Of a DNA stretch of 38,395 nucleotides, positions 29,691 to 38,395 are shown in pieces. This stretch comes from Perkinsus chesapeaki (taxonomy: Eukaryota > Perkinsozoa > Perkinsida > Perkinsidae). A program made the position numbers and the translations under genes. The stretch is taken from positions 1-38,395 of the forward strand of contig JAAPAO010000335.1 of the NCBI GenBank assembly GCA_013115145.1, in the 5' to 3' direction. Numbering within the stretch: position 1 is the first letter of the stretch; the number at the start of each line of letters is the position of its first letter. The notes beneath the pieces were generated by a model. The model saw nothing but the letters and a program-made list of their open reading frames with translations, was not told the DNA's origin and ran no database searches.

Positions 29691-32600
29691 ATGAGCCCTG
29701 TTTTTCGGCGAGCGAGAGTTATAATGTCGCTGTTACGTTCGCGCTCGTCACGGAGCAGTTCGAATTTGCGTTGTTCTTGTTGCTGCTGTTGATTATGACA
29801 ACTGCAATACCCTCGTGGATAAGCAATGGTGTTGCCAGGCAAGATAAACGAGGGTTGAATGATATTATTAAACTTAAGGACCCCAAAAGCACTTTAAGGA
29901 TCGTCGGTTCGCTGGGGATATTCTTACTCGCTGTTGGACAAGCTCATAGGACTGTGCTCAAGAGGAATCCTATCACGCTCAAGAAAAAGACCGATACAAA
30001 ACGGTAGACATAATAAATGAATATGTCATACCGTTCCCGCATACAGGCCCACTATATCGGAAGATGACACTAAGGAGGATGAGCTCCTTTTAAGCGAGAA
30101 AGTCGAGGGCAGTGGCTCTGGAGTTTTAAGTCGTATATTAGTAAGCATCACATTATAACATTGTTATTAAGCAGTAGGTCCCCAACTCAATGGCGCAACG
30201 CTTTAATGCATTAATACGTCTATTGAATGCCTCTTGGGATGGCACTGTGACTGATAAGGTAAGTATCTTTCCGTCCCCTACACAAATTGCACTTTATAGA
30301 TTATAACATACAGTATCCTTGTCGGTATATTGGGCACAGGCCTTGGGAAGGTGGTTGGTAGGTGTAGACGCTCACCAAAAGGGCATTCTAAAGTCAGGTC
30401 AACTTTATGTGTGGAAGCTAACATCTTTCATTGATGCTATAATACTGCGGAAGAGAGAGCCTCCCCTCTACAAGCTGCTCTCTTGTACTTCATCCTCGTT
30501 CTGAGCATTCCTAGCAGTAACCTGTTTCTAGATATGCTAGCTGCCGGTGTGCCTGTTGCAGCTCTGCAGTGCTCCAGCGCTTATCTGGCTTGCGAGTTCT
30601 CTAATAGGCTCAAGACAAAGCTTGTTAAAAGGTTAGATAAACACACAGAGAGTGATGACATATATATTGCATATTATTAGGCTACTTCATGATATATTAT
30701 TTTCGTCTCATAACCTCGATGAGCCAGTATCTATGATAGACAAAGATACCCTGGCATTGATAATGTCACATATTAACAAGGTGCTGCTGCTGCTGCCAGT
30801 ACCCAATCAACCCATCTCGCCTCAACTCCACAGGTCTCAACTACATTCGTTGAGCTCTATTGGAGTCGTACGATGAAAGCTGTTGATCTAGTTGTATATG
30901 CCGGAGCACTCATGGCTCAACACGGTACGCGTTTTTTTGTCAACTTGTGAACATTTCTCGAATCAGGTCCTTGGCCGGTCTTCGTTATGATGTTATATCT
31001 CTACACCACACTGAGGATAACCACGGGATTGCACAACTCCCGTCAAAACATGCTTTCTGTGATTGTCCTATTATTTGCAACGGACATCCTTGCTTTTGTA
31101 GGAGTCGAATCAACTAGAGTCGGCCGTCAATGAGGCCATCAATCGAGCGCTGAGACATCGAGACAGCATATCTGCGTGGCAGGGTCGAGGCTATCTCGAG
31201 TCCAAACAGATATCGTCACATTTGGTACCAATTTGGTGGACCCCAAGTTCACGTGACTTTCTTGATCAGGCACGATTACAGCGTTCCAAATCTGATCGTG
31301 CATGGTTTGATTTATTACTTGGTTTTATGTCAACATTGGGCAGCAAATACATAGGTAACCTTTAACGCATTCTCATCATCGTCATCATTAATTAATTTCT
31401 ATTGTTCAGGCTCAGCCCTCGGATTCTGGCTCACATCGTATCCTTATATAGCATCTCGTAATAGGAGATTTGCCCATATGTCAGCTCGTCCATCGGAGGT
31501 AGATGGCGAGATCATCGCGGGATCGATCATGCCATCCTTGTTAGGACTATTTCGGGATTATATCATACTTCTGGACAGCAAGGATAATGATGAACTTATG
31601 TGAGTTGCTAAATCTCTATTTTGCTTCGTTACTATCAAAATCGGTATTGAGCACCCTTCATTTAATACGTTTCTATTAACCTTCAGGTACGGCCTTCGTT
31701 CAGTTCATGGATGATAAGGCATCTCAAGAAGCAGGAGAAAAGCTCTTCACCAAGGTCAGCATTCTACTCCCCGTGATAGCCCTCCCAGCTTCACGATCTT
31801 TTCAGATTCAAAAACTTTATCAACTTCTAGTCGCCGCCCCCGACACTCTACCACGTCCACACAGAACATACAAAGTCAGAATGACAAATGTGAGCCTCAA
31901 AGGCGTCACTGTAAGCCCGGGAAGCATCACAGTTGTTGTTGTTGCCGTTATTGCTCTCGGTGGGCAGATTCAAAGCCCCTCTGGTCCTATACTGGTCCAA
32001 GCCTTAACGCTGGACTTGAACCCAGGTTCCTGTATCGCAGTGTCCGGTCCGAGTAAGTCATATTGTTATCAAACCCTTGGCATCTTTCTCACTTTTCAGG
32101 TGGCAGTGGCAAGTCTGCCTTGCTTAGAACGATCAATGGCACTTGGCCAATATGTAAGTTGCAGAATAGCCGCCGATAATAAATGCTGATATCCTTCAAC
32201 TGGCAGGCATCGGGGAGCTCGCTCGCCCTAAGCACGGCGTGGTCCTCGTTCCGCAAAAGCTGTACATGCTCAGGGAGTCCAGTGCCAAGCAGCAGATTGC
32301 GTAGGAGTATTACTGCGCCAGTTAGTTGCCGATGGTGTTGGTAGGTATCCCGAAGGCTCGCCAGAGAGTGCAGCAGATGAGGATAGAGTGGCCGAGGCTA
32401 TGAGGATATGTACGGACTTTTATCGGGAAATGTTTTAATGCACGCATTAGGTGAACTTGATATGTTATCTGGTCGCCACACACTGTCGGAGTCAGAGCAG
32501 GAGAGAGTAGTTCTGGCCAGGCTTCTCTACCACAAGCCGAGGTTCGCTCTGATTGACGACTGCCTGCGATGTAAGGCTAGTATGCCTTGTATAACATTCA

Positions 32601-32705
32601 TTATAGATTACTCTATTTGCTTCCATGACGCTGGTTTCTCTCGAGGACTTCGTAGCACCCTACTGCCGCTACTTACGGCGTGTAGAGGACAAGCATTATG
32701 GCTGA
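29690..32705 (+). CDS. ABCD-type half ABC transporter with degenerate ATPase motifs
   Basis: ABCD proteins import acyl-CoAs into peroxisomes as dimers. Membrane half: FALFLLLLLIMTTAIPSW, VPNSMAQRFNALIRLLNASW, LSVYWAQALGRWLVG (animal ABCD1: LSVYVARLDGRL), LACEFSNRLKTKLVKR, LLHDILFSSHNLDEPVSM and LRHRDSISAWQGRGYLE. ATPase half: Walker A VSGPSGSGKSALLRTING across an intron near 32052-32098, VVLVPQKLYMLRESS (Q loop), QQIAYPEGSPESAADED, then SGRHTLSESEQERVVLARLL with signature LSESE instead of LSGGE, and Walker B FALIDDC with Asp in place of the catalytic Glu. After Walker B the frame is unclear and no H-loop His is seen; the likely stop is at 32703-32705. About a dozen exons. The exact start is unresolved. 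Confidence 0.8.
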
Positions 32706-33400
32706 GTGATGTTAAAAATGATACACGGATACCGAATCCCAATACTTGAGGTCCCCAATTAATACACCAAGATTGACGACAGTCTCGAACAGGCCGCCGT
32801 CGGCTAGTCTCCTCCACTAGGGTACATAGGTAGCTCTTTTCAAGAACGCCCCCTCTTAGAAAATTCGATACCATGTGTTCGTCTCCGGCAAAGTCACCAT
32901 TGGAGACTGGCGCGTCAAGACTGTTGTGTGCACATATGGCGGAACTCTCTAGAAGCTAGAGTCGCAACAAATGTTGTCAAGACTGACTGGTATGAGCTGA
33001 TTGTCTCGAGGGGCTTCAGAGGGGCATAGCGTATTCGTTGTTAGTGCAAGTCCCCGCTTCGTTTATACGATAAAGTCCAAATGCTCGAAGGGTTAACTCG
33101 TGGTTCAATCAGTGTAATTACCATTTCGAAGGTACCGATCCGAAGCTAGTAGGTGAAGTGGTATCGATACTCCGGCAGGACGGCTGTGGTATTGTAATAG
33201 CATCCTCTAGAGCTGCTAAGGTAGCTTGAAGGCAGCTGGCTCGTATGGTAGATATTTCGTTATTCAGTTGGATGCGTTATCAAAATACGTACCGTTCGAT
33301 GCTATTCTGTCCCTCGATAATAAGACAACACCACCCCGGCACACTTACACTGTGTGTAGTGCAGTCCCGGTGCCACTAGCAGATGCCAAGGCAAATACGT
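32706..33400 (+). pseudogene. Decayed coding remnants of unknown origin
   Basis: Short coding-like pieces interrupted by stops and frame changes: VFVSGKVTIGDWRVKTVVC near 32875, LVGEVVSILRQDGCGIVIAS near 33145, and RYFVIQLDALSKYVPFDAIL followed by HTYTVCSAVPVPLADAKANT up to about 33400. They do not join with acceptable splice sites. They could be a broken secreted-protein gene or poorly resolved exons of one. Confidence 0.35.
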
Positions 33401-35490
33401 GATGATATTTAATTTATAATAATCATGGCGATGCAATAATGCCTTGTAACTTTTTTAATGTTATTTTTGGTGAATGCCGTGCCAACATTGTCGACAGCTT
33501 CTTGCCGCACAAGCGTGCGATCTCTTACTTATACTTGCGTTATGGAGTTGTATGGAGCAACGAGCAATATTATGCTACTTGAAGCAGCTAAGTGGGAAAA
33601 CGTGAATCTTCAAGGTGTAAGGTCGATGAAACTTCCAGCGAGCGATAACCGTCACAATCTATGCGCTAGTTTTGAGTGCACCTAAGTTCAAGTTGAAGGG
33701 TTCAAACCTGCGGTAGAGCATAACATGGACACTTTACGTAATTAACAAGCTACCCTCCCGTACTCCACAAGGAGGCCATGTTTAGTAATTAAGTCCACTA
33801 CAAGCTTAGAGTTATTTCACGCGTAAGTGTGTACTATCACCAATCGTCTTGTATCCTATATTTCACATGATACTCATTCTGAAGAGATACGCTGAAGTAT
33901 GTTGTTAGGATATGGCTAACTATTGGCAGGTCAGGAAGGATAGGTTTCGGAAATCAAACGCAAATGAACAAATGAAGTAACGGCCCACTATAGTAACCCA
34001 TAAGAAAGGTCAAGGAGGTATCAATATAGAGATCGGTGATGGAGGTCTCCATTGGAGACCATGTGAAGGTCGTGTCTGAAATAAGTTATTATCGTTGCTA
34101 ATGCGGTCCCTTGTCTGACGCATGTAAGGCTGCTAGTGCCACCAACTTCAGTTAGGAGGGGGGTCTCTTATCAGGAGCCACACAGCGTCATGAGGGACGT
34201 CTACCTCGAATACTACAAATCATATACTAGTGTCAGCCCAAGTCTTAGTTTGCCGCCGAATACCATTTCCGTGCAGGTTAATGAACCGCGAAGCTATCAG
34301 TAAACTGAGGAGCTTCAAAGGTAAGGTGCGAGGATACCCACTCTCAGCTCCCCATACTGACAAAGCATACTGGGACCGTCTAGAACTGCTGCGTACAGAA
34401 TGATATAGTCTACCATAAGCAAGCCATACACCTTGCTCCGCAAGTTGATGAGTGCGGTTCATCTGGCACGAGGACGTTAAGCGTTAATGCTTGCTACCAA
34501 TCAGCGGCTACAACTCCGAGTAGCATTTTTGCCCGATATTGACCTTGGTCATCAGCGAGCTCTCAGATTCGGATCTTCTATTCGTTCGCAACTTGACCAA
34601 AAGTTGGTGGTTCGTACTACTGTCTTCAAATACAGCCGCCTCAGAACAAAAACCCGGACGAGGTGTGCCATGAAACATCAAACATGGCAGAGGCAGTTGC
34701 CGGCCAAGACTAAATAGTCAATGTTCCATTCCACCAGTCAAGTAGCTATGTACGCGGTGCTGTCTGAGGAGGATGCGACTCGAGAATCCATCCCGGTCGG
34801 GTGATTACTACCTCGTTGTATCGTAGCCTTACTCTGACACCCGCACTGGTGACATCTTTTCAATGCTTTTGCTTTCTTATTTTCTTCTCAAGAATACCAA
34901 AATGCTAACAGTACGTCGGTAGGGCAGTCTCGCCGCGTCGCATCACGATTCCCGTTGGCAAAAACCCGGCTACCGCTGAATCACCGGGCCTGCCTCAAAG
35001 AATCCAGTAAACATCTCGAAGTGTATGATGCTACCACGTCGTTAGCTAACCACCTCACCCGTTGTCAGCTACGGTACTGATGGTCTATAGTAACTTATAG
35101 CACCGAGGGTCTTTAGAGTCATGTTGGTGAGATCTTTCGACGCGAAGCCTTAGAGCACGATGGACTTGTCTATCCTCTTATAATTGGCCGAAGCCTGACG
35201 TGAGCCAATCGTTGCTGCAATCACCTCCAGTTTGGGTAATGTGCAAGAACCGATTCAAAATACGTCTAACCGATAAAATGACAAACCAGAAACAAGCCTG
35301 AGGCTGAGACTCTCATCGTGCAGTTCGCGTGCGCGTCACCTCCCCGACATTTCAGCCCTCGCAATCCTTTCACTCGGTACTTTAAGTGGGGAGGCGGGCA
35401 ATCGACTTCGTAGACCACGAACGTATTCCATGAGCCAGATACCGGGATGCTTTCATAGGCCACCAGGGTTCTCGAGTAGTTGCGTAAGCT
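33401..35490. other. No recognisable gene
   Basis: Low coding potential. A 75-codon plus frame at 33458-33685 begins with a hydrophobic stretch (MLFLVNAVPTLSTASCRTSV) and could be a secreted-protein fragment. A small palindrome GGTCTCCATTGGAGACC sits near 34044-34060. No RNA gene, array or large repeat is evident. Confidence 0.4.
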
Positions 35491-35735
35491 TAAGCTGCAT
35501 GCTGCTTTTTATCATTATGTTATCCTTCGGGGGCTACCCTAGAACTGTGGCGGATCCAATGATTGAAGGGTGCCGACCACTCTTTGTTGTCGTATACTCC
35601 AGGCGACTTCGTCAGGTATATTTCCAATGGCGAGGGTGGCATGGCAGATGAGGGCTTTCATGCGAATGCCGAACCTGGTACGAATAGGTTACCACACACT
35701 GCCGAACTTGTTGAGTTTCGTTCCTTGATAACAAG

Positions 35736-36173
35736 ATATGCGAGTTACATATTCGATGCCGATTGGGGAATGTAGGTGGGGCCCCTACTACGGAATTGAA
35801 GGCTGCTATTGCGAAGGAGGAGAGGTTCCTAACTGCATTGATGTAGGGGGTTACTTGCCCGCCGCGTCGGATGGCTATCGTACAATATCAGTTTGCATTC
35901 AAACCCAGACCTGTGGAATGCGTATGCACTCGCCAGTGTGAAACGAAAAGTGACTGTCAGAGTCGAGCTAATTCCCCGGCTAAGCCGTACTGTGATGGAG
36001 TGTGTAAGCTGGGCTGTTTAGTAAGTACCCTCAAAGTTGCTTTCGTGGTCAATCGTTTCCTTTGTCATTCTCAGTGGTTTAAGAAGTGTCCCCATGGTAT
36101 GCATTGCGACATAGGAAGTGATTGGAAAATTCAATGTATTTGGTGGATGCTATTTCCGAAAATAGGGCAATAA
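35736..36173 (+). CDS. Cysteine-rich small protein, probably secreted
   Basis: Three exons join cleanly: 35736-35842, 35892-36020 and 36075-36173 (stop TAA). The product carries GECRWGPYYGIEGCYCEGGE, VPNCID, then PRPVECVCTRQCETKSDCQS, PAKPYCDGVCKLGCL and WFKKCPHGMHCDIGSDWKIQ with a final CIW. The dense, regularly spaced Cys suggests a disulfide-rich extracellular domain, loosely WAP- or EB-like in layout, without a firm match. An upstream hydrophobic segment, MLLFIIMLSFGG (about 35500), would be a fitting signal peptide, but the exon link between 35550 and 35735 is not resolved. I infer no specific function. Confidence 0.6.
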
Positions 36174-36636
36174 GAAGGACCTTCTTGAAGGTCGATCTGT
36201 CTACTATAGTGATAACCCCATAGCCCTACTCTATAGTCCTCATTCTCACTTACGAAGGCAACCGTGTTGGGTTAGTCACTGATTGGGAAGACTCACACCC
36301 GAGTATTGCAGATGCGCGATTTCGCGTGATCGACAGGGATCGCGAGCCACTTGGAGCAATATCCGGGCCCACTCCACAGCACCTTTTAGGTTTTATTACT
36401 TTTGCAATCACTCAAATCATTTGAGTCAAATGCCTACGTCCTACCTGCGGCCTGCACGCGGCAAACCGGCTGAACCGCTCGATCCTATGGCAGCAGATGC
36501 GGTGACCGACAGCAGGAGGGCAAGACAGCGACGCGGAACACGCCCCGACGCCGCCAAACCAGGCGGGCGGCTCGCGCTGTGCGACGCCGTGACAAGCGTC
36601 GGCTAGTCCGATCGCTTCGCAATAGTTCTGAGAGGG
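36174..36636. other. Spacer with GC-rich island
   Basis: The first 250 bp are ordinary. About 36440-36605 is far more GC-rich than the surroundings and open in two strands (plus: PAEPLDPMAADAVTDSRRAR). It lies just upstream of the LINE remnant and may be part of that element's 5' region or a foreign insertion. Confidence 0.4.
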
Positions 36637-36637
36637 A

Positions 36638-38110
36638 TTGGCCATGCTAGCTGCGGTCTCTCATTTGGAGCACGCGGCAAGCCACTTTCGAAAGCCCCAA
36701 ACACACCTAGGAACGTGGCTTAGCCCGGCAGAGAAGTGCTGGCATCAGCTAGATCACTTTCTGATCCGGGGCAACAGGAATATACGGGTGCTGGATGTTC
36801 GTGTGAGACGTACAGTTATGGGATCCTCGGATCACTGTGCCCTGGAACTCTCACTGCGAACAAAGGTAACCTGCGGACCCAGTCGGCCCTTTCGTGGACG
36901 GAGAGTAGTCCCCCGATCTTTCGTTGATAGACGGGCCTTCAATGCAAAGATCCGTGAAGAGCAAGCCCAAAGAGAGTTCGAGCAGGATATTATCCGAGCT
37001 TGTCCTCGAAATGGTGCTTACTCGGATCTGCTGGGCGCATTGCAGGTATCTATGCGGAATCTAGATGGGGCGAAACCCCGTCCCGAAAAACCTTGGCTCT
37101 CTGCACCTCATGTTGTAGCTGCGCTGAGCGACAAGAGGTTAAAGTGGAAGGCGTTCTCAGTGCAGTAAGACGCCAGGAGCTTTTGCTCTTTTTCGTGAGG
37201 CTCGCGGCAAAGTGGTGGCGGCAGTGAAAACGGCCAAAGCTGATTTCATAGAACTGAAGTGTGCTCAGATAGAGAACGCGGAAGCTCAACACGCTGTTGG
37301 GGACGTTAGAAGACTGATCAACGAAATGAAATCAGGACTAGGCTTCACGCTGACCCGCAAACGACATGATCCCCTCTCCCCGTGGGAGTTTGCAGACCAT
37401 TTCGCGAGTGGAGAGGTGCGAATGGAGTGCTCACATCTTTCCTAAAAGCAGGTGGTGAGCACACACTTAGGATTTTACACCAGCTGTGTCAACAGTGGTG
37501 GAATAATCCAACGAGTATTCCTGATGCCCTTGTGCATTCCATTATAGTCCCTTTCTAGAAGAAAGGAGATAGGAAAGATGCTGAAAATTACAGGGGTATA
37601 AACCTGCTTGATCATATCGGCAAAGTTTATGCGGGGGTTCTGGGGCAGAGGTTGAAACCTCTGGCAGTGACTTTTATTGGTGAAAAGCAGTATGGCTTTT
37701 TACCGCGAAATACCATAGATGCAGTACATGTACTTCGACGATGTCAGGAAGCTTGCAACCGTAACGAGTGTAGGCTCTCCGCTGTCTTTCTGGATTTGAA
37801 AGCAGCCTTCGGCAAGGTACCTCGTACTGCCATCTGGCGTGCCCTCAGGTTGGCTGGTTGCGATGAAAAGCTGATTTCAGCTGTTGAGTCGCTTCACCGA
37901 AACACTATTGGTCAAGTCCAGACCCAAAGTGGGATTTCTGAACCGTTCCCTATTGAGATGGGAACTCGACAAGGGTGCCGTATAGCCCCTCTCCTGTTCA
38001 TTATCTTCATGTAAATGGTAATAAGAGATGCCAATTTGGAGATTGGATTGAGCATTCCTTGTAAAAGCGAGGATAGTGTTGAGTCCGCAAACCTCCGGTT
38101 GCTCCACAGT
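36638..38110 (+). mobile_element. Degenerate non-LTR retrotransposon (LINE)
   Basis: The first segment (36638-37168) is the C-terminal part of an endonuclease/linker: TWLSPAEKCWHQLDHFLIRG then MGSSDHCALEL, the SDH-containing end of an AP-like endonuclease. After frame breaks near 37170-37450, reverse-transcriptase blocks follow: DAENYRGINLLDHIGKVYAG, GEKQYGFLPRNTIDAVHVLR, SAVFLDLKAAFGKVPRTAIW and EMGTRQGCRIAPLLFIIFM. A TAG interrupts the frame near 37557 and another stop follows 38010. The YADD-type catalytic block is not seen before the sequence degrades (VIRDANLEIGL near 38040). CR1/Jockey-like by style. Dead copy, internally deleted. Confidence 0.85.
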
Positions 38111-38395
38111 ATCCTTGTGAGGTGCACACTCCAAGGGTCTCCTTAACCGGATTCCCCCCCCACAGGCTGGTAAATGCGTCAAAAAAAACTTCACAGCACT
38201 AGCTAGGGATTGATTGGTGGCAAGCTTGTATTCTGCATTCTGCAACTCGGCGTACGAAACTATGTGGATGCGTAAGATGTGGTAAGATATGTAAGATTGG
38301 GCATTAGCCTGGTGGCGCCCTATGTAAGCGGAACTCGTGAAGCGCTTCGCTCCGCCGAGCCCGACTTATGTTCTTTGTGCCAGCTTGTCCCATTT
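38111..38395. other. LINE tail or flanking sequence
   Basis: No ORF of note. A CCCCCCCC run near 38155 and repeated GTAAGAT words (38271-38300) are seen. No poly-A or satellite tail that would mark the 3' end of the LINE. Confidence 0.3.

Noticed and set aside
33694-33720. Weak T-arm-like block GGGTTCAAACCTGCGG
   Set aside because: The B-box centre is altered and no intron or gene context can be shown; left out of the family.
1-38395. CRISPR arrays, bacterial operons, rRNA genes
   Set aside because: No regularly spaced direct repeats, no Shine-Dalgarno-linked gene runs and no rRNA sequence; gene structure is clearly eukaryotic.

Overview
The window reads as nuclear DNA of a flagellated alveolate-type protist. 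Genes are intron-dense, many introns are only 40-60 nt with GT-AG ends, intergenic gaps are short, and axonemal (nexin-dynein regulatory) genes are present together with a decayed non-LTR retrotransposon. A perkinsid (Perkinsus-like) genome is my best guess from overall style. That is inference, since no rRNA or other marker lies in the window. Because genes are split into many short exons, most long open frames are shadows; I rebuilt the main genes by joining exons with consistent phase.

Layout. 1-1.7 kb: no recognisable gene, but a TA-rich element with terminal inverted repeats. 1.7-4.35 kb, minus strand: a multi-pass membrane class III adenylyl cyclase, whose 5' part may extend to about 6.45 kb. 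6.55-12.2 kb, minus: a tomosyn/Lgl-type beta-propeller protein ending in an R-SNARE-like segment. 13.0-13.55 and 14.7-15.55 kb, minus: two multi-exon genes I do not recognise. 16.2-21.4 kb, plus: DRC1, rebuilt as 15 exons (649 aa). 21.5-22.7 kb, plus: a bromodomain-NET protein. 23.2-27.8 kb, minus: DRC11/IQCA1 (IQ motif plus AAA ATPase). 28.5-29.5 kb, minus: an intronless secreted orphan. 29.7-32.7 kb, plus: an ABCD-type half ABC transporter with odd nucleotide-binding motifs. 32.7-35.5 kb: remnants only. 35.7-36.2 kb, plus: a cysteine-rich small protein. 36.6-38.1 kb, plus: a broken LINE with endonuclease and reverse-transcriptase remnants.

How the genes relate. DRC1 and DRC11 belong to the same axonemal complex (the nexin-dynein regulatory complex) and lie 1.8 kb apart, converging, with only the bromodomain gene between them. 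The tomosyn-like protein (SNARE regulation) and the ABCD transporter (peroxisomal import in known families) are housekeeping-type neighbours with no obvious shared pathway.

The most unusual signal is inside the introns. Two short sequence families recur there. One is a tRNA T-arm-like block (core GGGRTTCGAACC, reading as a pol III B box on the opposite strand). The other is an 18-nt core GTCACGCGCCACGAAATT in either orientation. Several of these introns are confirmed by exact-length protein alignment across the junction. They look like intron-forming (introner-like) or intron-targeted insertions and are the main lead in this window.
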